Source: Thiobius zoothamnicola (GTDB lineage: Bacteria; Pseudomonadota; Gammaproteobacteria; Chromatiales; Chromatiaceae). From it: a DNA stretch of 64,000 nt. Positions 9,799-18,204 of the stretch are shown here, piece after piece; position 1 is the stretch's first letter; every line of letters starts with the position of its first letter. Location of the stretch: assembly GCA_963678215.1 (NCBI GenBank), contig OY782758.1, positions 930,001 through 994,000 of the forward strand. The letters run 5' to 3'. The notes below the pieces were generated by a model. That model was not told the DNA's origin and ran no database searches. It was given only the letters and a program-made list of their open reading frames with translations. A program made the position numbers and the translations under genes.

Positions 9799-9918
9799 CT
9801 CAGCAAAGCCACTTGATTCCCCTTGGTTTATTGGAAATAATCCTCAGATTTGGTCATGTGCAGGAAGCCGGGCTGCAAGTTTCGGTTTGGAAGATCCACT
9901 CTGCGGAGATAATCACGC

Positions 9919-10833
9919 ATGATTAAACAGCGTACGCTGAAAAATGTTATTCGCGCGACGGGCGTCGGCTTACACACAGGGGAAAAAATCTACCTCACAT
10001 TACGTCCCGCAGCGCCAGATACCGGTATTGTGTTTTGCCGTACGGATTTGCCAACCACCGTCGAAATACCGGCGAAAGCCTCGCTGGTCGGAGACACTCA
10101 ATTATCCACCGTTCTGGTTAAAGACGGCGTGCGCATCTCCACCGTCGAACATCTGTTATCCGCTTTCGCCGGCTTGGGCATCGACAATGCTTATGTGGAT
10201 GTCAGCGCACCTGAAGTGCCTATTATGGACGGCAGCTCAGGCCCTTTTGTCTTTCTGATTCAATCCGCTGGCGTGGAAGAGCAGAATGCATCTAAACGCT
10301 TTATCCGCATTTTGGATACCGTTGAAGTGAGAGATGGCGATAAAGTCGCTCGTTTCGAACCATTTGAAGGCTTCAAAGTGCAATTCGGCATTGACTTTGA
10401 CCATCCGGTAATGGACAAAGAAAAAAATAATCAAGTCTCCATTGATTTCTCCTCCACCTCCTTCGTTAAAGAAGTCAGCCGCGCCCGCACCTTCGGCTTC
10501 TTGCGCGATATTGAAACCTTGCGTGAGAATGGCCTGGCCCTTGGCGGCAGCATGTCGAATGCCATCGTCATTGACGAATTCCGCGTCCTTAATGAAGATG
10601 GGCTGCGATATGAAGACGAATTCGTCAAACATAAAATTCTTGATGCAATTGGCGACCTGTACTTGCTGGGGCGTAGCTTGATTGGTCAATTCAGCGCCTA
10701 CAAATCAGGCCATGCGCTCAATAACCGTTTATTAAACGCCTTGATGTCCCGCACTGAAGCCTGGGAAGAAGTCATCTTCGACTCGCCGGATGCAGCACCC
10801 ATTTCTTATATGAAGCCAGTGCATGCACACTAA
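9919..10833 (+). CDS. lpxC: UDP-3-O-acyl-N-acetylglucosamine deacetylase LpxC
   Basis: Zinc-dependent deacetylase, the committed step of lipid A synthesis, in the cytoplasm. At 304 residues it is standard length. The first zinc histidine is in STVEHLLSAFAGLGIDNAY (about residue 78) and the second zinc site is the HKILDAIGDLYLLG motif (HxxxD, about residues 237-250). The N-terminal IRATGVGLHTGE is also diagnostic. A GGAGA ribosome site sits about 9 bases before the ATG. Presence of lpxC shows a Gram-negative outer membrane. Confidence 0.98.
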   Translation: MIKQRTLKNVIRATGVGLHTGEKIYLTLRPAAPDTGIVFCRTDLPTTVEIPAKASLVGDTQLSTVLVKDGVRISTVEHLLSAFAGLGIDNAYVDVSAPEVPIMDGSSGPFVFLIQSAGVEEQNASKRFIRILDTVEVRDGDKVARFEPFEGFKVQFGIDFDHPVMDKEKNNQVSIDFSSTSFVKEVSRARTFGFLRDIETLRENGLALGGSMSNAIVIDEFRVLNEDGLRYEDEFVKHKILDAIGDLYLLGRSLIGQFSAYKSGHALNNRLLNALMSRTEAWEEVIFDSPDAAPISYMKPVHAH

Positions 10834-10858
10834 CTCTTACCATACCCAATAACACCAG

Positions 10859-10888
10859 CGCCGGGAAATTTTAACTTACCACCCGGCG
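10859..10888 (+). terminator. Hairpin downstream of lpxC
   Basis: A 7-bp GC stem, CGCCGGG pairing with CCCGGCG, about 26 bases after the lpxC stop. There is no T-run after it, so it would be a weak intrinsic terminator or an RNA-end stabiliser. Confidence 0.4.
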
Positions 10889-10892
10889 GACT

Positions 10893-10920
10893 CTTGAATA
10901 AACCCACTCCGCCCTCATGT
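10893..10920 (+). promoter_or_regulatory. Sigma-32-like heat-shock promoter for the Hsp20 gene
   Basis: CTTGAA at 10893-10898 and CCTCATGT at 10913-10920, separated by 14 bases. This resembles the RpoH (sigma-32) consensus CTTGAAA / CCCCATnT, and the downstream gene is a small heat-shock protein. Expected transcript start is near 10927, leaving a leader of roughly 80 bases. Inferred from sequence pattern and context. Confidence 0.6.
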
Positions 10921-10926
10921 CCGAAA

Positions 10927-11009
10927 CATGGATGCTGAATCAGATCCATGAATCCAGTGGCTCACCGAGCACTGAACTTTCATTTGTCGCTTAACATGAG
11001 GACAGAACA
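10927..11009 (+). promoter_or_regulatory. ROSE-like RNA thermometer in the Hsp20 leader
   Basis: The leader starts with a perfect 7-bp stem (CATGGAT 10927-10933 with ATCCATG 10944-10950), then a CAGTG/CACTG stem (10955-10974). The last hairpin, 10985-11004, hides the ribosome site: TGTC pairs with GACA, CTT pairs with GAG, and one G (10989) is left bulged opposite the GAGGA Shine-Dalgarno, with a 5-base loop. In known ROSE elements a U-Y-G-C-U segment with a bulged G pairs with AGGA, and TCGCT here fits. The arrangement suggests heat-released translation. Confidence 0.55.
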
Positions 11010-11471
11010 ATGACGACTTTCGACTTTTCCCCCTTATTCCGTAACGCCATCGGTTTTGATCGCCTCGCCGATGCGCTTGAATCCGCTCGCCGGGTTGACG
11101 CCAATGGCTACCCTCCCTATAACATTGAAAGAGTCGGCGAGGATAAATACCGCATCACCATGGCGGTTGCTGGCTTTGGAGCAGACGAACTGGATATTGA
11201 AGTCAAAGAAAACAAGCTCAAAATCACCGGCAAAAAAGCCGACGATATCGCTAACCGTCAATATCTATACCGTGGCATCGCTAACCGCAGCTTTGAACGT
11301 GCTTACCAACTCGCTGATTATGTCCGCGTTGACGGTGCTGAAGTCAAAGACGGCTTATTGCACATTGATCTGGTGCGCGAGATACCCGAAGCCATGAAAC
11401 CCCGCCGCATCAAAATCCGCACCAGCGATGAAAAACTGATCGGTGGAGACGCTATGAAACAAGTTGCTTAA
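11010..11471 (+). CDS. Small heat-shock protein, Hsp20/IbpA class A
   Basis: ATP-independent chaperone that holds unfolding proteins in oligomers. The 153-residue protein has an N-terminal arm DFSPLFRNAIGFDRL, an alpha-crystallin domain beginning PPYNIERVGEDKY (about residue 35) and the class A features GIANRSFERAYQLADYV and DGLLHIDLVREIP. The C-terminus carries the RRIKI anchor that corresponds to the I-x-I motif. It follows lpxC but has its own heat-shock promoter and leader, so it is probably an independent unit. Confidence 0.93.
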   Translation: MTTFDFSPLFRNAIGFDRLADALESARRVDANGYPPYNIERVGEDKYRITMAVAGFGADELDIEVKENKLKITGKKADDIANRQYLYRGIANRSFERAYQLADYVRVDGAEVKDGLLHIDLVREIPEAMKPRRIKIRTSDEKLIGGDAMKQVA

Positions 11472-11478
11472 TGAATAA

Positions 11479-11498
11479 CCCCGCCCCAAGCGGCGGGG
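11479..11498 (+). terminator. GC-rich hairpin after hsp20
   Basis: CCCCGCC pairs perfectly with GGCGGGG around a 6-base loop, eight bases after the hsp20 stop. It is followed by AATT rather than a T-run, so termination may be weak. Confidence 0.5.
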
Positions 11499-11520
11499 AA
11501 TTGAACCCAAAGAGATTAAA

Positions 11521-11558
11521 AGCTATGCGCGCCGGACGGCCTATAACCGCGCATAGCT
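11521..11558 (+). repeat. Inverted repeat with nested mini-hairpin
   Basis: AGCTATGCGC (11521-11530) is perfectly complementary to GCGCATAGCT (11549-11558). The 18-base interior contains GCCGGACGGC, itself able to fold as a 4-bp stem. No T-run follows. It could be a structured RNA end or a binding site for a dimeric regulator; the function is unknown. Confidence 0.45.
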
Positions 11559-11755
11559 GCAAAGCCTAAACAATCCCAGTGATTCGAGATCAATCAAGTT
11601 TTATAGCCGCCTGCCAACACTCACATTCAACCCGCCTATAAAACCAAGCAGGGTAAAACCGCCATCAAAAGGCCGCGCTTCACCACTTCGCCCCTAAAAT
11701 TGCCTACCCGGACTCTCGTGGCGACGCTATCGATACAAATCCCATTGTTTTTTGG

Positions 11756-11783
11756 TTGAATTTTCATTTTCCACTGCTATATT
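11756..11783 (+). promoter_or_regulatory. Sigma-70-like promoter of the CBM2/cytochrome operon
   Basis: TTGAAT (11756-11761) and TATATT (11778-11783) with a 16-base spacer, in a locally AT-rich stretch. The predicted transcript start near 11790 lies before the ATG at 11833, which supports that start over upstream in-frame codons. Confidence 0.55.
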
Positions 11784-11832
11784 AGAAGTAGCTGAAACTC
11801 TAGATTTTTTCTCAATCTTCGGTGGCGTCATT

Positions 11833-14800
11833 ATGAAGATTCGACATATCGTCCATGCCGTCTGTCTCTTTGCCTTGTTGCCTGTATCCGGCTATGCAGC
11901 CGATGCCTGTCATGTCGATTACAGCTTTAGCAGCGAGTGGAATACCGGCTTTACCGCCTCGGTCAATATCACCAACACGGGCGATGCCTGGAGCAGTTGG
12001 CAAGCAACCTGGGATTTCACTGGCGGCCAACAGATTACCGGCTTATGGAACGGCCAGCACAATCAAAACGGCAATCAAGTCAGTGTGCAAAACGCTAGTT
12101 GGAACGGCCAAGTGGGTGCCAATCAAACGGTGAATTTTGGCTTCAACGGCAGCCACCAAGGAGCAAACCCGATTCCAACCAACATCACCGTCAATGGCAT
12201 CTTGTGTACAGGCCAACCGGAACCCGAGCCTGAACAACCAGAAGAACCGGTTACGTGTGAAGCCAACTACAACATCCGCGAGCAATGGAGCACTGGCTTC
12301 ACCACCGATGTGATGATCACCAATACCGGGCGCGACTGGAACAACTGGCAGGTTGAATGGAGCATGCCGAACGGTCAGGTGGTGACTCATGCGTGGAATA
12401 GCGTGATCAGCCAAAATGGTGATGCCGTGCAGGTATCTCCGGTAAGTTGGAACGCCAACATAGCCAAAGATGCTGTGCTCAGTTTCGGCTTTAATGGTAC
12501 CCGTCAGGGACCAAACCCGGTGCCCACCGATATTAAAGTGAATGGCATTTTATGCGATGGTCAGCCGGAACCCGAACCGGAAGAACCCATTTCTTGCCAG
12601 GTCAGCTACGACATCCGTGAACAATGGAACACCGGTTTCACCGCCGATGTGGTCATCACCAACACCGGACGCGACTGGCACGACTGGCAAGTCGAATGGA
12701 GCATGCCGAATGGTCAAGTAGTCACCAACGCCTGGAATAGCGTGATCAACCAAAACGGCACGGCGATTCAAGCCACCTCACCAGGCTGGAATACCGAAGT
12801 ACTCAAGAATGCGGCGCTCAGCTTCGGCTTCAATGGCACACATAACGGCACCAATGAAATACCAACCGATGTGCGCGTGGGTGGCGTTTTCTGCGAAGGG
12901 CAGGATGAAGTGCCTGATGACCCGCCGGATCGCACCCAGATTAATGTACGCCTGCTCGCAGGTACCTGCTCCAGTTGCCACGGCCCGGATGGTTCCAGTG
13001 CTGGTCCAGGCATCCCGACTATTGCGGGTCTGAACGTGGATTATTTCATCCAGACCATGCAGACCTACCAGACCGATGAACGCGCCTCGACCATCATGGG
13101 CCGGGTCGCACGCGGCTACACAGATGAGCATATCAGTGCGCTGGCCGAGCACTATGCGACATTGCCTTTCGTGCATACCGCCGAGCAAAGCACCAGCGAA
13201 CAAGCAGTGCAACAAGGCCGCATCATCCATCAGGCACGCTGCACCGTGTGCCATGCCGATGCCGGGCGTGCAACTGGTCTGAGCGGTGTTCCACTGGCCA
13301 GCCAGTGGTCGCCTTATCTGGAAGCCACGCTGGAAGATTACTGGGCAGGCCATAGCACCGATATACCCACATTGATGGCGCAACAGCTTATCGGCATCAA
13401 ACAGGAATATGGCGACCAGGCGCTATATCAACTGGCCCAGTTCTATGCGGCTGACACCACCGAACAAGAGCCAACCAACCCGATAGATCCCACTGACCCG
13501 ATCGACCCAACAGATCCTACCAATCCGACGGACCCTGACGACAGTACAGTGCCCACAACGCCTGCCAACTTGCACGCCAACGTATTGACTAACAATCAGG
13601 TTCAATTGACTTGGCAGGATCAAAGCAATAATGAAACCGGTTTCAGTCTATCCCGCTTGATTGGAGACCACACTGAATGGCAAACCCTGGCTGACTTGAA
13701 CGCCAATACCCAAAGCTATACCGACAATGCAGTTGCCGCCGGGACAAGCTATCAATATCGGCTGGTTGCGCTGAATGATCACGGTGCAAGCAATTCAGTC
13801 GAAACCAACGCCAACCTGCTGTCCGAATATGACTATGGTGCCAGCCTGTATATGGCCAAAGCTTGTGCAGCCTGCCATGGCGCGGATGGCGGCGGCGGCT
13901 TCACCAATGTGGCGTTGACTGGCTACACCCAAAACCATGCCAGCATGCTCAGTCAGACGACTGCGGATACCATGCCACCCAGTGCACCAAGTGATTGCAC
14001 AGGTTCTTGCGCCGATGCCATCACCGCTTACATCATCCAGGCGTTCGCCGATGGAGGGGATGACGGCGGCATAGCCTGTTCCGAGCAACCACCGGCTGGG
14101 GAACGTGGCCTGCGTCTGCTGACCCGGCGCGAATACCAAAATACGGTGCAGGACCTGCTTGGCCTGACAGTGAACATCGTGCACCAACTACCGATCGAGA
14201 ATCGGGTGCGCGGATTCGCCAACAACAGCGCACAAAACCGGATCACGGATGTGCATGTTGAAACCTATCTGAATATGGCCGAAGACTTGGCGCAGCAAGC
14301 GCTAACGGCGAATCAGGCTGAATTGATGTCGTGTCACGCAAGCACCTCGGCTTGCATTAATACCCTGGTCAATGATTTCGGTCAGGATGCATTCCGCCGT
14401 CCGCTGAGCGCAAGCGAACAACAGACCTATGCCGGGTTCTTCTCTGGCCGTACCTTACAAGACGGTATGAGCCTGATGATGACCGCGATGCTCAGTTCAC
14501 CGCATTTCCTGTACCGCTCCGAATTGGGTGAATTACAGGAAGACGGTACTTATCAGTTGACCGATTATGAACTGGCCAGCGCGCTGTCTTATCTGTTCCT
14601 CGGCTCCATGCCGGATGACGAACTGATGAACGCAGCGCAAAACGGTGCCCTGCAAGACGCAGCTGGTCGGATCGAACAGGCCGCGCGCCTGCTTGCGCTA
14701 CCCAAATCAAGAGCCTGGCTAGGTCAATTCGCTGGTGAATGGTTGTTAGCCGATGATGTGTACGCCACGCCCGGCAAAGATATGACCACCTACCCGAACT

Positions 14801-15585
14801 ATACCGATGCGATCCGGCAACGCATGGCGCAGGAAGTGGTCAACTTCTTCAACCATGTGGTGTTCGACAGCACTCAAACCTATCAGGAACTGATCAGCGC
14901 AGACTATGTGCTGGCCGATCAAACTCTGGCCGGTTATTACGGACTGAGCGCATCCGGCGGCAACGTGCAAATGGTACCTGCGCAAGGCACCCGCTTCGGC
15001 GCACTGACTCTGGGCAGCGTGATGGCACGCTATGCCAACACCAACGAATCGCATCCGTTCAAGCGTGGTTCCTTCTTCCTGGATCGTATCCTATGCCAGG
15101 ATCTGCCGGAACCGGGCAACATGGGTGTGATGCCACCCGCGCCAGATCCTAACCTGACCACCCGCGAACGGTTCGCTGCGCACAGTCAATCGGACACCAG
15201 TTGCTTCGAATGCCACCAATACCTGGATGGCCCTGGCTTCGCCTTTGAGAATTACGACGGCGCAGGCCGTTATCGGGCCAACGAAAATGGTCAATCCATT
15301 GACACCAGCGGCGTTTTGCGCGGCCTGGAGACTTTCCAATCCGGCGAGCAAATACCCTTCGGTAATTTCGCCGAAATGAACCAAATCCTGGTCGGCAGCA
15401 CACGCGGTGCTGAATGCATGGCGACCCAATACTACCGCTTTGCCACCGGACGCGAAGAAAGCAGCGCTGACCAGTGTGAACTGAGTGCATTAACCGAAGA
15501 ATTCGTCAATAACGGTTCTAACCTGCAAACCCTGATCCTGGGCATCGTCAACTCGCGTAGCTTTACTCACCGGAGGGTTCAATAA
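11833..15585 (+). CDS. Secreted triple-CBM2, multiheme cytochrome c / DUF1592-family fusion protein
   Basis: A 1250-residue exported protein whose module order I read directly. It has a signal peptide (residues 1-22), then three CBM2-like carbohydrate-binding modules of exactly 100 residues between terminal cysteines (about 26-125, 142-241, 255-354) joined by Pro/Glu linkers. These are followed by heme motif CSSCH (379-383), CTVCH (470-474), a Pro/Thr/Asp linker (about 548-575), a fibronectin III-like domain (about 573-660) and CAACH (678-682). The long C-terminal part is of the DUF1587/1592/1588 type from about 756, including FRRPLSASE and a CFECH motif (1124-1128). DUF1592-type proteins are usually paired with DUF1552 proteins, as here. 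Binding cellulose or chitin and electron transfer are inferred; no substrate is known. The next gene overlaps by one base (TAATG). Confidence 0.85.
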   Translation: MKIRHIVHAVCLFALLPVSGYAADACHVDYSFSSEWNTGFTASVNITNTGDAWSSWQATWDFTGGQQITGLWNGQHNQNGNQVSVQNASWNGQVGANQTVNFGFNGSHQGANPIPTNITVNGILCTGQPEPEPEQPEEPVTCEANYNIREQWSTGFTTDVMITNTGRDWNNWQVEWSMPNGQVVTHAWNSVISQNGDAVQVSPVSWNANIAKDAVLSFGFNGTRQGPNPVPTDIKVNGILCDGQPEPEPEEPISCQVSYDIREQWNTGFTADVVITNTGRDWHDWQVEWSMPNGQVVTNAWNSVINQNGTAIQATSPGWNTEVLKNAALSFGFNGTHNGTNEIPTDVRVGGVFCEGQDEVPDDPPDRTQINVRLLAGTCSSCHGPDGSSAGPGIPTIAGLNVDYFIQTMQTYQTDERASTIMGRVARGYTDEHISALAEHYATLPFVHTAEQSTSEQAVQQGRIIHQARCTVCHADAGRATGLSGVPLASQWSPYLEATLEDYWAGHSTDIPTLMAQQLIGIKQEYGDQALYQLAQFYAADTTEQEPTNPIDPTDPIDPTDPTNPTDPDDSTVPTTPANLHANVLTNNQVQLTWQDQSNNETGFSLSRLIGDHTEWQTLADLNANTQSYTDNAVAAGTSYQYRLVALNDHGASNSVETNANLLSEYDYGASLYMAKACAACHGADGGGGFTNVALTGYTQNHASMLSQTTADTMPPSAPSDCTGSCADAITAYIIQAFADGGDDGGIACSEQPPAGERGLRLLTRREYQNTVQDLLGLTVNIVHQLPIENRVRGFANNSAQNRITDVHVETYLNMAEDLAQQALTANQAELMSCHASTSACINTLVNDFGQDAFRRPLSASEQQTYAGFFSGRTLQDGMSLMMTAMLSSPHFLYRSELGELQEDGTYQLTDYELASALSYLFLGSMPDDELMNAAQNGALQDAAGRIEQAARLLALPKSRAWLGQFAGEWLLADDVYATPGKDMTTYPNYTDAIRQRMAQEVVNFFNHVVFDSTQTYQELISADYVLADQTLAGYYGLSASGGNVQMVPAQGTRFGALTLGSVMARYANTNESHPFKRGSFFLDRILCQDLPEPGNMGVMPPAPDPNLTTRERFAAHSQSDTSCFECHQYLDGPGFAFENYDGAGRYRANENGQSIDTSGVLRGLETFQSGEQIPFGNFAEMNQILVGSTRGAECMATQYYRFATGREESSADQCELSALTEEFVNNGSNLQTLILGIVNSRSFTHRRVQ

Positions 15586-16865
15586 TGAATCAGGACGCAC
15601 TTTCTCCTGACCGCCGCCGATTCCTCAAATTGCTTGGTATTGGCGGCCTCAGCGCAGCTGCCCTGCCGCTGGTACGCCCGGCTCTGGCTGATGCGACCAG
15701 CCCACGTCGCGCCATCTTCGTGTACATCCCGAACGGCTGTAATCCAAACTCATGGCACCCGACGGGTACAGAGACCAACTTTCAACTGCCAACCATGACC
15801 CAGCCACTGGAGCGGGTCAAACAGCACTGCGTATTTTTGCAAGGCATCGAAATGTACGGCAGCGGTGGCACCCATGAAGGTGGTATGCGCAAAGTGTTGA
15901 CCGGCGGCTCTGGCCATTCCCACGGCTTAGGAGCCAGTCTGGATGTCTATCTGGGCAATTATTTCCGCAACCAGAGCCAACGCCCTTTTTTGAACCTCGG
16001 CGTGATCGGCAATGAATGGAGCAAACCGATCACCTATGGCGCAGACGGCAGCCCGATACCGACCGAAGACAACCCACTGGCGGTATTCGAAACGCTATTT
16101 GGTTCAGATGCCGGCAATCAATCACAAAATACACGTCGCCTGAGTGTGATCGACAATGCGCTGACTGAAGTCAATCAACTCAAGGCCCGATTGGGAACTA
16201 TCGAACGCGAAAAGCTGGACTACCACTTGGAATCCCTGCGCACCCTGGAACGGCGATTATCCACAGGCGACAGCGGAGCAACCTGCGACACCAGCGGATT
16301 CAATGAACAAGGCTTCATGGTCACCAGTGATGCGTATGGCAATGAATATATGAACCATGCGAACGCGCCAACAGTCGGTGCGTTACAAACCGACATCGCC
16401 GTGCGCGCCCTGGCTTGTCATTTGACCCGGGTGGTCACTTTGAAATGGGCTTATCCGGTAACTCCGCTGGCAGTACCCGAAAGTGGCAGCTCCAAACCAT
16501 GCCATCAAGCATCGCACGACTTTGACTCACATTTTGACCTGATCAAGGCTTGGTTCGTGGATCGATTCGCCATCCTGATCGAACAACTGGCAACCTACCC
16601 GGATGGCAATGGCACTTTGCTGGACAACACCGTACTGTTTCTGTGCTCCGAACTAGGCCACTCGTCCTGGCACAACCATGTCAACATGCCCTTCGTATTG
16701 GCTGGCGGTCGTGCAGGCGGCATTCAGACGGGTCGTTATCTGACCTACAACAATGCCGCGCACAACAAAATATTGGTCTCGATCGCCCAATTCATGGGTG
16801 TACCAATCAATCAATTTGGCAATACTGACGATACACCCGGTGAATTACCCGGCTTGATGGGGTAA
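15585..16865 (+). CDS. Tat-exported DUF1552 family protein
   Basis: A 426-residue protein of the uncharacterised DUF1552 family, which regularly sits beside DUF1592-type cytochromes. The N-terminus has a twin-arginine signal (RRRFLKLLGIGG, about residues 10-21) followed by a hydrophobic stretch and ALADA cleavage site, so it is expected to be folded before export to the periplasm. The mature part carries YIPNGCNPNSWHP, GGTHEGGMRKVLTGG and, near the end, LCSELGHSSWHNHVNMPFVL. No cofactor motif is obvious, although several histidines and cysteines are conserved-looking. Its GGAGGG ribosome site is inside the end of the upstream gene and the stop is four bases before the flavoprotein gene, so the three are co-transcribed. 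Confidence 0.85.
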   Translation: MNQDALSPDRRRFLKLLGIGGLSAAALPLVRPALADATSPRRAIFVYIPNGCNPNSWHPTGTETNFQLPTMTQPLERVKQHCVFLQGIEMYGSGGTHEGGMRKVLTGGSGHSHGLGASLDVYLGNYFRNQSQRPFLNLGVIGNEWSKPITYGADGSPIPTEDNPLAVFETLFGSDAGNQSQNTRRLSVIDNALTEVNQLKARLGTIEREKLDYHLESLRTLERRLSTGDSGATCDTSGFNEQGFMVTSDAYGNEYMNHANAPTVGALQTDIAVRALACHLTRVVTLKWAYPVTPLAVPESGSSKPCHQASHDFDSHFDLIKAWFVDRFAILIEQLATYPDGNGTLLDNTVLFLCSELGHSSWHNHVNMPFVLAGGRAGGIQTGRYLTYNNAAHNKILVSIAQFMGVPINQFGNTDDTPGELPGLMG

Positions 16866-16869
16866 CAAC

Positions 16870-18174
16870 ATGAACAACACATTCAACCGCAGACAATTCA
16901 TCCGCTCCATGGCCGGCGTAGGACTCCTTTTGGGAGGAGTCGCCTGGCAAAAAACGGCGCACGCTTCAAATGCGCGCGTGGTGGTGGTCGGCGGCGGTAC
17001 TGGCGGAGCGACTGCAGCCAAATACCTACGCCTGGCCGACCCCAGCCTGCAAGTCACCTTGATCGAACAAAACGCGGACTATCTGACCTGCTATATGAGC
17101 AACGAGGTGCTGAGCGGGACGCGCGAACTGGACAGCCTGCGCTTTGGCTACACCGGTCTGACCCAACATGGCGTGCAGATGGTGCATGACCAAGTCACCG
17201 CGATTGATCCGACGCAACGCCGCATCAGCACGGCTGGCGGCGCGCAGATCGACTATGACAAATGCATCGTCGCGCCCGGCATCGACTTCCGCTACACAGA
17301 CATTGAAGGCTACAGTGAAACAGCAGCGGAAATCGCGCCACATGCATGGAAAGCCGGTAATCAAACCCTGACCCTGCGCCAACAACTGGTGGACATGGAC
17401 AATGGCGGCCTGGTGGTCATCGCAGCCCCACCCAACCCATACCGCTGCCCACCCGCGCCCTATGAACGCGCCAGCCAGATCGCGATGTACCTGAAGCAGC
17501 ATAAACCGAATTCAAAGGTCATCATTCTGGATCCGAAAACCAGTTTCGCCAAAAAATCCCTGTTTGAACTGGCTTGGCAACGCCGATACGGCTACCAAAC
17601 TACAGACGCGATGATCGAATGGCGCTCGGGTGACGATGCCGCTGGTGTGGTGCGGGTGGATGCAGCAGCGCGCACCGCCTACACCGAATTCGGCGATGTA
17701 GTCTCCGCCGACGTGCTGAATGTGATACCGCCGCAAAAGGCTGGAGCCATCGCGTTCCAAGCCGACCTGACCGACGAAACTGGCTGGTGCCCGGTCAATC
17801 GTCAAACCTTCGAATCCACACGTCATCAAGATATCCATATCATCGGCGACGCCTGCACCGCGACCAATCTGCCCAAATCAGGCTTCGCCGCGAACTCCGA
17901 AGCCAAGGCCTGCGCCTTTGCAATATCTGATCTGCTGAACGGACGCGAGCCTAGCAACCCAGCATTCAGCAACACCTGCTACAGCATCGTGGATCACGAC
18001 TATGCGATCTCCGTATTAGCCGTGTACCGACTGTCAGAAGACGGCAGCAGCATTGATGCTGTGCCCGGTAGTGGCGGGATGTCTGATGCCGATGCCACCG
18101 ATGAGAAACTCAAGCTGGATGTGGAGTATGCGTATAGTTGGTATAACAACTTCACCAAGGATGTTTTTTATTGA
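16870..18174 (+). CDS. FCSD/FccB-like flavoprotein (sulfide dehydrogenase flavin subunit family)
   Basis: A 434-residue exported FAD protein of the flavocytochrome c sulfide dehydrogenase (FccB/SoxF) family. It has a twin-arginine signal (NRRQFIRS, residues 6-13), the dinucleotide-binding VVVVGGGTGGATAAKYL motif, and the family segments CPPAPYERASQIA (Cys about 193) and GWCPVN (Cys about 307). Those two cysteines match the redox-active pair of FccB. The FAD-binding IGDACTATNLPKSGFAANSEA and a C-terminal FCSD domain (CYSIVDHDYAISVLAVYRL) follow. In known enzymes FccB transfers electrons from sulfide to a small diheme cytochrome, FccA. No fccA is present here; the only co-transcribed cytochrome is the CBM2 fusion protein two genes upstream. 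The real substrate (sulfide or another thiol) is not shown by sequence. Confidence 0.88.
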   Translation: MNNTFNRRQFIRSMAGVGLLLGGVAWQKTAHASNARVVVVGGGTGGATAAKYLRLADPSLQVTLIEQNADYLTCYMSNEVLSGTRELDSLRFGYTGLTQHGVQMVHDQVTAIDPTQRRISTAGGAQIDYDKCIVAPGIDFRYTDIEGYSETAAEIAPHAWKAGNQTLTLRQQLVDMDNGGLVVIAAPPNPYRCPPAPYERASQIAMYLKQHKPNSKVIILDPKTSFAKKSLFELAWQRRYGYQTTDAMIEWRSGDDAAGVVRVDAAARTAYTEFGDVVSADVLNVIPPQKAGAIAFQADLTDETGWCPVNRQTFESTRHQDIHIIGDACTATNLPKSGFAANSEAKACAFAISDLLNGREPSNPAFSNTCYSIVDHDYAISVLAVYRLSEDGSSIDAVPGSGGMSDADATDEKLKLDVEYAYSWYNNFTKDVFY

Positions 18175-18204
18175 GGGATTTATCGGCTAGAATCAGTAAC
18201 CAAC

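Larger units (their letters stand above)
11472..11832 (+). other. Intergenic region with hairpins and a promoter
   Basis: A 361-base gap between hsp20 and the CBM2/cytochrome operon. It holds the post-hsp20 hairpin (11479-11498), a second inverted repeat (11521-11558), about 190 bases where I see nothing definite, and a sigma-70-like promoter (11756-11783). An in-frame TTG at 11752 would extend the next gene across that promoter and is not accepted as a start. Confidence 0.6.

Noticed and set aside
11752..11832. N-terminal extension of the CBM2/cytochrome protein
   Set aside because: It would cross the predicted promoter and place about 27 residues before a normal signal peptide.
12778..13383. 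201-codon open frame antisense within the CBM2/cytochrome gene
   Set aside because: The sense frame has clear CBM2 and heme motifs; the antisense product has no recognisable domain.
13480..13560. Short tandem DNA repeat as a possible CRISPR or minisatellite
   Set aside because: It encodes a Pro/Thr/Asp interdomain linker in frame; there are no spacers and no cas genes. No CRISPR array was seen in the window.
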